From Syntrophobacteraceae bacterium (GTDB lineage Bacteria; Desulfobacterota; Syntrophobacteria; Syntrophobacterales; Syntrophobacteraceae), in NCBI GenBank assembly GCA_018053185.1, contig JAGPLX010000013.1, positions 1-53,993 on the forward strand: a stretch of DNA of 53,993 nucleotides. Direction: 5' to 3'. The notes beneath the pieces were generated by a model that saw only the letters and a program-made list of their open reading frames with translations, did not search any database and had not been told where the DNA came from. The position numbers and the translations under genes were made by a program. Each line of letters opens with the position of its first letter. Position 1 is the stretch's first letter. This document shows positions 40,469 to 49,213 of the stretch, piece after piece.

Positions 40469-41224
40469 TTGAAGTGCCCTAAGTGTGGCTCAGAGCAGGC
40501 GGAGGAAAGCATCGAGTGTCTGCGGTGCGGCGTCATCTTTGACAGATACCGGGCTTTCCTCGAATCCCGGGGAAAAACCGAGACCCCCCGCCGGGTCGTT
40601 CCGGAGGAAGGGGAAGAAGAGGCTGGAAGGCTCCTGGGCACTATCCGCGAGACCCTGCTGCATGTGGAGCCGCAGGTGAACCCTTTCCACCTGACAGGGC
40701 GGGCATTGGTCTACGTACTGATGCTCTTGTGGGGATGGGCGTTCATTTTGAGTCCCATGGAATCAAACATCGTGGGGCAATCCTTCCTTCACACCGTCAA
40801 TCTCGTGTTTCATGAAGCGGGCCACGTCATTTTCTCCTTTCTCGGGGATTTCCTGGGGGTGTTGGGAGGATTTCTCGGTCAAATCCTCATGCCCCTCATT
40901 TGTTTTGGAGCTCTTCTCATTGGGACACGGGATCCCTTCGGAGCCTCGGCAGCCCTCTGGTGGACCGCCGAAAGCCTCATGGACTCGGCACCCTATATCA
41001 ATGATGCCCGTGCCCAGGTTCTGATCCTGCTTGGGGGTGTGACGGGCAGGGAGGCTCCCGGTTTCCACGACTGGAACAATCTTCTGGGAAGATTTGGTTT
41101 GCTGGCGTACGACCATGCCATCGCCCGCACCGTCCATTCCCTGGGGATTGTCCTGATGCTGGTGGCTTTCGTCTGGGGAGGATTGGTCTTGATTCGTCAG
41201 TTCACAAACGTGGAGAGGATTTGA
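40469..41224 (+). CDS. Zinc-ribbon membrane protein with HEAGH motif (putative M50-like)
   Basis: 251 residues with a TTG start just after GGGGATGAAGA. A zinc ribbon (C3PKC6 ... C17LRC20) is followed by a ~45-residue charged linker. Several TM helices then follow (ALVYVLMLLWGWAFIL; FLGVLGGFLGQILMPLICFGALLIG; IVLMLVAFVWGGLVLI), with HEAGH at 115-119 at the edge of the first segment. HExxH in a membrane setting suggests an M50-like intramembrane protease, but I do not see the usual C-terminal NPDG motif; a D-containing segment (SAPYINDARAQVLILLGG) may substitute. It may instead be a non-proteolytic membrane protein. Function unknown. Confidence 0.7.
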   Translation: MKCPKCGSEQAEESIECLRCGVIFDRYRAFLESRGKTETPRRVVPEEGEEEAGRLLGTIRETLLHVEPQVNPFHLTGRALVYVLMLLWGWAFILSPMESNIVGQSFLHTVNLVFHEAGHVIFSFLGDFLGVLGGFLGQILMPLICFGALLIGTRDPFGASAALWWTAESLMDSAPYINDARAQVLILLGGVTGREAPGFHDWNNLLGRFGLLAYDHAIARTVHSLGIVLMLVAFVWGGLVLIRQFTNVERI

Positions 41225-41355
41225 GACCGGCCATGACACGTGAGTGAGCGGATAGGTCCCACAAGGGTCAAGAGGCGCAACGGCCTTTCCGCACCTCTGG
41301 CTTGGCTCAGGACACAAAAGGAGGAGGAAAATCGAAACGGGTTCCGAAGAAACCT

Positions 41356-41820
41356 TCAAGGGATGAGGATGCGCCGCCTTGCCCGCCGGTACAGGGCTGA
41401 ATCCACCGACCATTTTCCCCCTCCGGTCACCAGGAGGGTCAGGGCCGTTGCCATGGCGAGAATGTGAAACTCGAAACCTTCCCCCGCCTGGTTTCCAGAC
41501 CAGTTCATGAAGAACCCATGAGGCCAGTGGACCAACACAACGGCCCCCGCCATGACGCAAAAAACCCCGAACGCACAGACTCTCGTGAGAAAACCCGCAA
41601 TGAGCCCCAGGCCGCCCAGCAACTCGGAAACGATGACCAGGATGGTCAAACCCGCTGAAATGTGAAGTTTCTCGCTGAAAAGAGGGGCGGTAGCCCACAA
41701 ACCGCCGCCTCCGAACCATCCCAGCAACTTCTGCACCCCGTGTGGAACCATGACGATGCCGAGAGCGACACGCACAACGAGGTTGGTCCACCAGTCGTTT
41801 GTCCGAAGGAGAGTTTTCAT
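41356..41820 (-). CDS. DoxX family membrane protein
   Basis: 154 residues with four TM helices. LVVRVALGIVMVPHGVQKLLGWFGG...GLTILVIVSELLGGLGLIAGFLTRVCAFGVFCVMAGAVVLVHWPHGFF is the DoxX consensus (the 'HGxQKLxG' and 'E(L)xGG' blocks). DoxX proteins are small inner-membrane proteins linked to redox or oxidative stress in other bacteria; the substrate is unsettled. The gene lies 91 bp after the tandem Usp gene and is probably in its transcript. Confidence 0.9.
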   Translation of the reverse strand: MKTLLRTNDWWTNLVVRVALGIVMVPHGVQKLLGWFGGGGLWATAPLFSEKLHISAGLTILVIVSELLGGLGLIAGFLTRVCAFGVFCVMAGAVVLVHWPHGFFMNWSGNQAGEGFEFHILAMATALTLLVTGGGKWSVDSALYRRARRRILIP

Positions 41821-41911
41821 CCGGGTTCCTTTTCCTCACCAGCCGGTCCGGCGATCATGGGAAACCCGCAAGCCCCCCATGCCCCCGGGGTGCCGGGGAA
41901 CGAGAAGGAAC

Positions 41912-42868
41912 CTACTGGGCATCCACCAGACAAAGAATGGTCCCCTGGACGTTTTGCATGACCTTGTTGGCGTGGCTGCCCAGCAGGAAAGGCTTTCGTT
42001 CGTGGAAGCTCTTTTTTCCCATCACCACCACCTGATACTGGTGTTCGGCAATCTCGGTGAGCAGGTCGCGGGCGATTCCCTGTTTTGTCGGAAGCACAAG
42101 GGTATGGATCCGATCCGGCGAGACGCCGGATGCCTCGAGTTGCCCTCGAGCTTCTTTCATGAATTTCTCCGACTCTTGAATCCAGTCGGACTTCCATTTT
42201 TCTATCCGCGCCTGCCGGTCCTTTTGCTCGGAAGGGTCTAAAATATGGCCGTCATCCCAGAAAGTGGGAGGGACGGAGGGCATCAAGTGCAGGAAGGTGT
42301 ACCGCAGTTCCGAGATGGGGGCGAAGTATTCCGCCACGTAGGGTGTCAGAGTCTTCACGTCCGCTGCCCCCTCGAGGGCGACGAGGACCCTGCCGGTTTT
42401 GAAAGGGGGTGTGTCCACAATCCACACACTTCGATACCGGGCATACTGAGCGACCTTGCTGGTGACGCCGCCTAAAAGGAGGGTTTCCAGTTGCCCTCGG
42501 CCTCTTCTGCCCAGGGCGATGGTTCGAATCTTCTCTCCTTCCGCTTCCCGCAAAATGTCCCGGGCCGGGTCGGTGCTGTCCACTTTGAGCTTGACCTCGA
42601 TCCGATCCTCGGGAAACCCCGTTGCTGCGAGGACCCGTTTGGATTCATCCAGAACAGCTCGTCCCACCTTTTCCTGATCGCTCAAAGGAAGCCTGCAGGA
42701 CTGCTCCACCTCGCACAGCTCCCCTGGGTAAAAACGAGCCAGTTGTTCAACGCAATGATAGAGGATCAGGCGGACTCCAGCCTGGTTTTTGAGCAGCTCC
42801 CCCACAACGGAGACCGCACCGAAGCCCTTTTCCGAACCATCTACCGCCAATAGAATCTTCTTTTCCAT
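41912..42868 (-). CDS. Tandem-domain universal stress protein
   Basis: 318 residues from ATG 42868 (GCAGGGAAAGGGA upstream). Two Usp domains: the first starts KKILLAVDGSEKGFGAVSVV and ends IALGRRGRGQLETLLLGGVTSKVAQYARYRSVWIV, keeping most of the ATP-binding G-x2-G-x9-G pattern. The second starts GRVLVALEGAADVKTLTPYVAEYF and ends VVMGKKSFHERKPFLLGSHANKVMQNVQGTILCLV, where the glycine pattern is changed. Thus one domain may bind ATP and the other be structural, as in UspE-type proteins. Cytoplasmic; probably co-transcribed with doxX. Confidence 0.9.
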   Translation of the reverse strand: MEKKILLAVDGSEKGFGAVSVVGELLKNQAGVRLILYHCVEQLARFYPGELCEVEQSCRLPLSDQEKVGRAVLDESKRVLAATGFPEDRIEVKLKVDSTDPARDILREAEGEKIRTIALGRRGRGQLETLLLGGVTSKVAQYARYRSVWIVDTPPFKTGRVLVALEGAADVKTLTPYVAEYFAPISELRYTFLHLMPSVPPTFWDDGHILDPSEQKDRQARIEKWKSDWIQESEKFMKEARGQLEASGVSPDRIHTLVLPTKQGIARDLLTEIAEHQYQVVVMGKKSFHERKPFLLGSHANKVMQNVQGTILCLVDAQ

Positions 42869-43231
42869 GATTCCCTTTCCCTGCTCCCGAGCAGGTCCCC
42901 AAGAACCGCTTCCAGCAACCGTCGTCCGACTTTCCAACTCGACGAGCGGTTCGCCCCATACCCATCACCGTTGTCTTCCCTCTTCCACCTTCGTTTTGGC
43001 AAACAGGCAACCCACCATAAATCACTATCTCATCTTAGGACCACTTTCACAACTCAAAATGTCCGGGAAGGCCGTCTCCGTCCTCATCGACGGGCATGGC
43101 CCTCTGTTTCGAAAGCACGACGGGTGGATTCGGGGTCCCCTTCCGCCTCGTTCCCAGGCTCAATCCATCTGTTTCCCTGGCGCAGTTAGAAATCCAGGAA
43201 AAACGGGACCGAAAGCTTTCATCGGGACGTC
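42869..43231. other. Intergenic region between the dinG-like gene and the tandem usp gene
   Basis: 363 bp, no supported gene. On the minus strand a weak promoter-like pair, TTGTGA and GATAGT with 17-bp spacing, lies near 43020-43050 and could serve the tandem usp gene. No hairpin with a clear T-tract follows the helicase gene. Confidence 0.4.
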
Positions 43232-45145
43232 CTACAGGTACGCATCCAGGTCTTCGAGTCGATGGACCAGCCTGCATGGAGGAAGGCTTCGAAGAAACAG
43301 TGCGCCGTAGTTTTTCTGAAGGAGTCGTACATCAAAAATGCCCATGATGCCGCGGTCCTGGGAAGAACGGATGAGTCTCCCCAAGCCCTGCTTCAGTTGG
43401 ATAACGGCCCGGGGCACCTGGTAGTGGAAGAAGGCGTTTTTCCCCTGGGAATCCAGGTATTTCATGCGCGCAGAACTGATGGGGTCATCGGGAACTTCGA
43501 AGGGGATCTTGTCGATGAGCAGGCAGGTGAGGGATTCCCCGGGCACGTCGATTCCCTGCCAGAACGAGCTGGTAGCCATCAGGACGGAGTCGATCCGATC
43601 CTTGAATTCGGACAGGAGAACCCGCTTGGGCTTTTGACCCTGCAAAAGGATGGGATAGGAGAGCCGATCCTTGAGAAGATCATATACCTGGTGAAGATTC
43701 CGGTAGCTGGTGAATAGGAAGAGGCCTCTGCCCCGGCTTTTTCGGAGGATCAGGAGGGCTTCCTCGGCAAGATTCCTGCAAAACACCGGGTCCGCAGGAG
43801 CCGGGAAATCGGGGGGGATGTACAGGACGGTCTGCTCTTCATAAGCAAATGGGGAAGGAACGGACAACTCCCGGGTTTCCACGGGCATCCCCAGGGACTC
43901 CCGCAAGTACTGGAAGGAGCCCCCAACAGTCAGGGTCGCCGAGGTCAAAACCACGGCCGATATACGGGAGAATAGCACTTCTTCAAGGATGGAAGCCACC
44001 GTGACGGGGGTCCCATGAAAAGAAACGGTCCCGGGATTCGATTCAAACCAGTAGATGAGCGAGCTCTCCTTTTGGGTCTGAATTCGGGTGATGCTCCGGG
44101 CCATTTCGCTTCCCCTGCGATGAAGGGCATCGAAGATGGGATCTTCCTCCCGAAAGGAAAGCAACCTTTCCTCCAAGGTTTCGAGAACCCGGACCGTCTG
44201 GCTGCAGACCCGGCTGAAGCCTTCTCCGACCTTGGCGAGATCCAGGGGAAAACGGCCGTTCGAACCTGCGGAATCCTGCATGATGTTCTGAAGAACCCGG
44301 GCTTGGGCTTCCAGTTGTTGGGAGCTCTTCAGGAGGTCCTGAACCTTTTGTCCCTTGGGGAGTGCCTTCCGGCATTGCCGTGCCAGGTCCTGGGACAGTT
44401 CATTGAGCCCCCGGCTGCTGAACTGGACGCCGAAGTAGAGACCGACGATGTCTTCCAGCTGGTGGGCTTCATCAAAGATGACCGCATCGTATTCAGGCAG
44501 GACCTCCGTCATGGCCTTCTTTCTCAAGGCCAGGTCCGCAAAGAAGAGATGGTGATTCACCACCACGATCTGTGCCTGGGTCGCTTCGGCTCGCATTCGA
44601 TGAATGAAGCACCGCGGCATGTCCTCGCACTGGGAGGCCAGGCACCGATCGGTGCTCGAACACACCTCATTCCAGGCCGGGAACTGATCCGGAAGCCAGG
44701 GGATCTCCGCACGATCGCCGCTCTTGGTGCGTGCAGCCCACTGAAGAAGGCGGCGAAAAAGAACCGCTTCGCTCCGGTTGTGAAAGCTCGGCTGATAGAC
44801 GAAATCGCCGAACCGGCGCCTGCAGAGGTAATTGCCGCGCCCCTTGAGGCATAGTGCCTTCAACCTGGGAAAAAGATGCTTTTTCAGCAGGGGGATGTCA
44901 TGATCGAGGATCTGGTCCTGGAGGTTCTTGGTCCCCGTAGAGATCACCACCCTCATGCCGCTGAGGATGGCGGGTATCAGGTAGGCCCAGGTTTTTCCGG
45001 TGCCGGTGCCTGCTTCCGCCAGCAGGGGGATTTCCCTTTTCAGGCAATGGTATACTGTCTGGGCCATCTCGAGTTGAGAGGACCGATATTCGAAGTGATC
45101 GAATTTTTGAGCCAAAATTCCCTGAGGGCCGAAATACTGCAGCAT
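43232..45145 (-). CDS. dinG: DinG/YoaA-family ATP-dependent Fe-S helicase
   Basis: 637 residues. XPD-like superfamily 2 helicase: Walker A EAGTGTGKTWAYL, motif Ia ISTGTKNLQDQIL, DEAH box AVIFDEAHQLEDIV, motif III VLTSATLTVGG and motif VI QGLGRLIRSSQDRG. Cysteines in a CxxxxxxC...CSSTDRCLASQCEDMPRC block after motif Ia supply the [4Fe-4S] cluster. It unwinds 5'-3' structures, including R-loops or D-loops, and is associated with replication-fork repair. The ATG is 11 bp after the PBP1A stop, with GGGATGA in front, so the two genes share a transcript. Confidence 0.92.
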   Translation of the reverse strand: MLQYFGPQGILAQKFDHFEYRSSQLEMAQTVYHCLKREIPLLAEAGTGTGKTWAYLIPAILSGMRVVISTGTKNLQDQILDHDIPLLKKHLFPRLKALCLKGRGNYLCRRRFGDFVYQPSFHNRSEAVLFRRLLQWAARTKSGDRAEIPWLPDQFPAWNEVCSSTDRCLASQCEDMPRCFIHRMRAEATQAQIVVVNHHLFFADLALRKKAMTEVLPEYDAVIFDEAHQLEDIVGLYFGVQFSSRGLNELSQDLARQCRKALPKGQKVQDLLKSSQQLEAQARVLQNIMQDSAGSNGRFPLDLAKVGEGFSRVCSQTVRVLETLEERLLSFREEDPIFDALHRRGSEMARSITRIQTQKESSLIYWFESNPGTVSFHGTPVTVASILEEVLFSRISAVVLTSATLTVGGSFQYLRESLGMPVETRELSVPSPFAYEEQTVLYIPPDFPAPADPVFCRNLAEEALLILRKSRGRGLFLFTSYRNLHQVYDLLKDRLSYPILLQGQKPKRVLLSEFKDRIDSVLMATSSFWQGIDVPGESLTCLLIDKIPFEVPDDPISSARMKYLDSQGKNAFFHYQVPRAVIQLKQGLGRLIRSSQDRGIMGIFDVRLLQKNYGALFLRSLPPCRLVHRLEDLDAYL

Positions 45146-45156
45146 TCATCCCGGTT

Positions 45157-47526
45157 TCAAAATAGGTCCGACTTGAAAAAGGATTCTCCCGAGGAGACAG
45201 GAACCGCGGATTCCGCGGATTCTCGCGCGACCCTGGTCTGGGTGGGCGGCGCCCCGGCGAATGCGGCGAGCACGGTCCCCGAATCTTCGGGGCCCGCCAC
45301 GGTTCCAGTGGCCGGATTCACTCGAGCGAACATGATCCCCGATGGGATAGGAAAGGTCAGGAGCGGTTCGTCTTTAAGATACTCCTCCATGTAGTACAGC
45401 CAGATTGGACAGGCGGCACGCCCACCTGTTTCCCCTTTTCCCAGGGGAATGGTGTGATCGTCGTACCCCACCCAGACTCCCGTCAGGACCGTGGGGGTAT
45501 ACCCGATGAACCAGGCGTCCTTGAGTGCGTTGGTAGTGCCGGTTTTTCCCGCAGCGGGTCGCCCCAGTTTCTTGGCCCTTTGTCCCGTTCCTTCCTCGAT
45601 CACTCCCTGGAGAAGATGAGTCATGATGTAGGCCGTTTGAGGGGAAATCACGCTTTCCCGGCGTACCTGCCGCGCTTCGAGCAAGTCACCGTTCCGATCA
45701 TAGATTCGGTCGATGAGGGTGGGTTCCACCCTTTCCCCGAGGTTGGCAAAGGAAGAGTAGGCCGTGAGCATTTCCATGAGAGTGACGTCGGAGGCACCCA
45801 GGGCCAGGGCCAGGGTCGGGGTGAGAGGGGAGGTGATGCCGAGTTTGCGGGCGTAGCTGATGGCATAGTGGACCCCGATGTCGTCCAGGAGTTTTACGGT
45901 CACCACGTTGCGGGAGTGGATGAGTGCCCTGCGCAGAAGAATGGGGCCCCAGAACCGTCGATCATAGTTGCTCGGAGCCCATACTCCCCTCAGGCTGTGA
46001 TCTGGGCGTATGAAGGGAGAGTCGATCAGAATGGATGCCTCCGTGTACCCCTTGTCCAGAGCGGCGGCGTAAATGATGGGTTTAAAGGAGGAACCCGGCT
46101 GGCGCAGGGATTGGGTGCACCGGTTGAACTGGCTTTTTTCGAAGTTCCTTCCTCCCACCATGCTGAGGACCCGACCCGTTTCCAACTCCATGGAAAGCAG
46201 GGCCCCTTCCATGTCAGGGTCCTGCTCGAGTGCGGCCACCCAGGTCTGGTCGTCCTGCTGCTTCTCGAGCCTCACGCGGATCACATCTCCGGCGCGAAAC
46301 ATCCTTTCCGCCCTCTTGGAAGACACGCCGGCCCACTGCCAGCCGGTCGCCGGCAGCCTGCCCTGGACAGGGCCCAGGTGAAGCTGGCAGGTTTTTGCCT
46401 TGGGATCAAAGGACAGCACCAAGGCCCCCACCACCTTTCCGGCCGACAGTTCCCCGTTTCTTGCGGTCAACTGGCCCAGATAATGGGACCAGTCATCCCT
46501 GGGGATGTTCTCGTGCAGCCCCCTGTATCTTCGGTGCCGCTTGTCGAGCTCCCTGAGTCCCTGATCCAGGGATCTCTTTGCGATCTGCTGGGCCCTGGGG
46601 TCCAAAGTGGTGTAGATCCTGAGCCCTTCCTTGTAGAGGTTTTCCCTCCCGTATCGGGCCTCCACCTGTCTTCGGACTTCCTCGGTGAAATGGTCGAGTT
46701 CCTTAAGGGTCCAATGTTTGGGTTTCGCCAAATGCAGGGGCGCGTTCCAGGCATTTCGAGCCTCCTCCGCCGTGATGAAACCGACATCCGCCATTCTCTG
46801 CAGCACGTATTGCTGTCGTTCCCGGGCGACGGAATACTTCACGAAAGGCGAGAACCGGCTGGGGGCTTTGGGAAGACCCGCCAGAAGGGCGATCTCGTTG
46901 AGCTGCAGATCCTTGGCGTGTTTGCCGAAGTAGGTTCGAGCCGCGGCCTCCACGCCGTAAGCGCCCGATCCGAAATAAATCTGGTTCAGGTACAGGTACA
47001 GGGTTTCATCTTTGGTCAGGTAGTGGTCGATGCGGTATGCCAGAATAGCTTCTTTCAACTTGCGGATCCAGGTACGTTCGGGAGTCAAAAGAAGGGATTT
47101 GACCACCTGTTGGGTGATGGTACTGCCCCCCTGAACAATCTCTCCCGCCTGAATATTTTTGAACATCGCCCGAATGATGCCGATGAGATCCACGCCCCCG
47201 TGCTCGTAGAACCTCACGTCTTCCGCAGCAAGAAACGCCCGCACCAGGTGTTCGGGCAACTCCTCGAGGGGCACCAGGTATCTCCTCTCGGCAAAAAACT
47301 CTCCGATCAGGGATCCATCCGACGCGTAGACGGTGGAAACAAGAGGCGGATGATAATTTTTCAAAGAGGTGATGTTGGGGAGGGTGCGGTCCAGTTGAAG
47401 ATAAAAGCCCGCCACAATCGCCACAACGACCACGATCAAGCACAGAAACAACCCCGTCAGAGTCAGGAAAAACCAGCGGAAGGCACTCTTTTGGGGAACC
47501 CTTCTGGAAGGATCCGAATGATTCAT
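45157..47526 (-). CDS. mrcA: Penicillin-binding protein 1A (bifunctional peptidoglycan synthase)
   Basis: 789 residues. TM helix ~18-42. Glycosyltransferase 51 domain with catalytic Glu102 (AAEDVRFYEHGG), then IVQGGSTITQQVVKSLLLTPERTWIRKLKEAILA and LYLNQIYFGSGAYGVEAAA. An OB-like insert (~355-430) follows. Transpeptidase with SxxK Ser479 (QPGSSFKP), SxN 538-540 (IHSRNVVTV) and KTGT 661-664. It polymerises and crosslinks peptidoglycan in the inner membrane. The C-terminal ~40 residues are low-complexity. Upstream of dinG in one unit. Confidence 0.96.
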   Translation of the reverse strand: MNHSDPSRRVPQKSAFRWFFLTLTGLFLCLIVVVVAIVAGFYLQLDRTLPNITSLKNYHPPLVSTVYASDGSLIGEFFAERRYLVPLEELPEHLVRAFLAAEDVRFYEHGGVDLIGIIRAMFKNIQAGEIVQGGSTITQQVVKSLLLTPERTWIRKLKEAILAYRIDHYLTKDETLYLYLNQIYFGSGAYGVEAAARTYFGKHAKDLQLNEIALLAGLPKAPSRFSPFVKYSVARERQQYVLQRMADVGFITAEEARNAWNAPLHLAKPKHWTLKELDHFTEEVRRQVEARYGRENLYKEGLRIYTTLDPRAQQIAKRSLDQGLRELDKRHRRYRGLHENIPRDDWSHYLGQLTARNGELSAGKVVGALVLSFDPKAKTCQLHLGPVQGRLPATGWQWAGVSSKRAERMFRAGDVIRVRLEKQQDDQTWVAALEQDPDMEGALLSMELETGRVLSMVGGRNFEKSQFNRCTQSLRQPGSSFKPIIYAAALDKGYTEASILIDSPFIRPDHSLRGVWAPSNYDRRFWGPILLRRALIHSRNVVTVKLLDDIGVHYAISYARKLGITSPLTPTLALALGASDVTLMEMLTAYSSFANLGERVEPTLIDRIYDRNGDLLEARQVRRESVISPQTAYIMTHLLQGVIEEGTGQRAKKLGRPAAGKTGTTNALKDAWFIGYTPTVLTGVWVGYDDHTIPLGKGETGGRAACPIWLYYMEEYLKDEPLLTFPIPSGIMFARVNPATGTVAGPEDSGTVLAAFAGAPPTQTRVARESAESAVPVSSGESFFKSDLF

Positions 47527-47800
47527 AAGCCTTACCTCACGGGCAAGCAGATATCTCTATACGAAAGCAATGAAGAATAACTGAAAAAGGTTCGCAACTT
47601 CAATGGTGGAATCTCCCTATACCTGAAACTGATTTACTATAAATCACGGGGAAGGGGATGGCAAACTCTGTGAGACGAAAGGCTGTCTTGAACCCGGAGG
47701 AAATCAATTGTAATTTGGATGAAAACTTGTCGGGCGGCTAAAGGTGATCGGCATCCCAGGGGGCCGGATCGCATCGTGGATCACGTCAAGGAAAGGCGCC

Positions 47801-48829
47801 ATGAAAGCACTTCACTTTTACCAGCACGGTGGACCGGAAGTCATGCGGTATGGAGAAGTTCCCGAACCTTCGCCGGAGTCAAACCAGGTGAAGCTTCGAG
47901 TCCGCGCTTGCGCCATGAATCATCTGGATATCTGGGTTCGTAGGGGATGGGCCGGCCTCAAGCTGGCGATGCCTCACTGGAGCGGGTCCGACATTGCCGG
48001 TGTCGTCGAGTCCGTGGGAAGCGGTGTAACGGGATGGGATGCGGGAGACCGGGTGGTCGTCGACCCCGGCTTCAATCCAGAGGAAGATGAATTCACCCTC
48101 CGCGGGGAACATTCCGTCAGCCCTCGGTTTTGCATCCTGGGCGAACATGTGCGGGGAGGGTTTGCGGAATATGCTGTGGTCCCGGCGGCAAGTCTTGCCG
48201 CCCTGCCGGATTCCGTCGATTTTCCTGAAGCCGCAGCTCTGCCGGTGGTCACCGTCACCGCATGGAGGATGTTGATCCACCGGGCAAATCTTCGAGCCGG
48301 CCAGTCGGTTCTGATCGTGGGGGCGGGAGGTGGGGTCAACACCATGGCCATCCAGATTGCGAAGCTTGCAGGGGCGACGGTCTTCGTAGTGGCGAGCGGC
48401 CCGGAGAAAGCCCGTCGAGCCGAGAAGCTGGGAGCGGACCATGTCATCGACCGATCCCGCCTGGACTGGGGCAAGGAGATGCTGGGACTCACCCGGCGAC
48501 GAGGCGTGGATGTGGTAGTGGACAATGTGGGAGCAGCCACCCTATCGACCAGCATGAAGGTGGTTGCCCGAGGTGGGTGCATCGTCATCGTGGGAAATAC
48601 CAGCGGACCCCTGGCGGAAGTGGATCTACGCTACATTTTCAGCAAGCAGATCCGGGCCATCGGCAGTACCCTGGGAAATCACCAGGACTTCCTGGAGGTT
48701 TTGGCCCTCCTGTGGCGGGGGAAGATCAAAACCGTCATCGACCGCGTGATGCCTTTGAGCCAGGGGTGCGAAGCCTTCGAATACCTCGAACACGGTGGCC
48801 AGTTCGGAAAGATCGTGCTGGTTCCCTAG
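47801..48829 (+). CDS. MDR-type zinc-less alcohol dehydrogenase / quinone oxidoreductase family protein
   Basis: 342 residues from ATG 47801 (an ATG 19 codons earlier is less likely). GroES-like N-terminal domain: VRACAMNHLDIWVRRGW, GSDIAGVVESVGSGVTGWDAGDRVVVDPG, and GEHVRGGFAEYAVVPAASLAALPDSVDFPEAAALP. Rossmann NAD(P) motif IVGAGGGVNTMAIQIAKLAGATV. Close relatives have a four-Cys structural zinc loop between 'DPG' and 'LGEH'. Here that loop is FNPEEDEFTLRGEHSVSPRFCI, with no CxxCxxC. Probably an NADPH-dependent reductase of the zinc-independent kind. Stands alone, divergent from PBP1A. Confidence 0.9.
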   Translation: MKALHFYQHGGPEVMRYGEVPEPSPESNQVKLRVRACAMNHLDIWVRRGWAGLKLAMPHWSGSDIAGVVESVGSGVTGWDAGDRVVVDPGFNPEEDEFTLRGEHSVSPRFCILGEHVRGGFAEYAVVPAASLAALPDSVDFPEAAALPVVTVTAWRMLIHRANLRAGQSVLIVGAGGGVNTMAIQIAKLAGATVFVVASGPEKARRAEKLGADHVIDRSRLDWGKEMLGLTRRRGVDVVVDNVGAATLSTSMKVVARGGCIVIVGNTSGPLAEVDLRYIFSKQIRAIGSTLGNHQDFLEVLALLWRGKIKTVIDRVMPLSQGCEAFEYLEHGGQFGKIVLVP

Positions 48830-48883
48830 ACTGCAGAAGAGCAGCGGGCGGACTTCCTTCCCACCGTCTTCCGAATAACGGTC

Positions 48884-49150
48884 GTGGTGTGGATCGGGGT
48901 TGAATATGATCATCCGCAAGGTATCGGCAAATCCCTCGTCCGTGAGGGTCTGGCCTTGCTGAAGGCCTTGGGAGCCAAAGGATGCGTCCTGGTGGGTAAC
49001 TCCGATTACTACAAACGGTTCGGCTTCAGAAACCTCCCGGAGTTGGTTCTCGAGGGGGTTCCTCAAGAGAATTTCCTCGCCCTTCCCTTCCGGGAGGATA
49101 CGAATCGTGGAACGGTGGTGTTTCACGAAGGGTTTTCCGCAACCGGCTGA
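48884..49150 (+). pseudogene. Truncated GNAT acetyltransferase (YhbS-like), C-terminal half
   Basis: 88 residues at most from a GTG. HPQGIGKSLVREGLALLKALGAKGCVLVGNSDYYKRFGFRNL is the acetyl-CoA pyrophosphate loop and the 'GxxxYYxRFGF' block of YhbS-type N-acetyltransferases (usually ~165 residues). Everything N-terminal is missing: the same frame reaches the ADH stop codon only ~18 codons upstream. So this is probably a remnant left after a deletion whose edge lies near 48830-48880. A short active protein is unlikely. Confidence 0.6.
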
Positions 49151-49213
49151 CGGGGCGGCCGGGATTCCCTCCGGCGCCCTCTCTCGCATCGTCGATCCGG
49201 AATTCCTTTCTGT

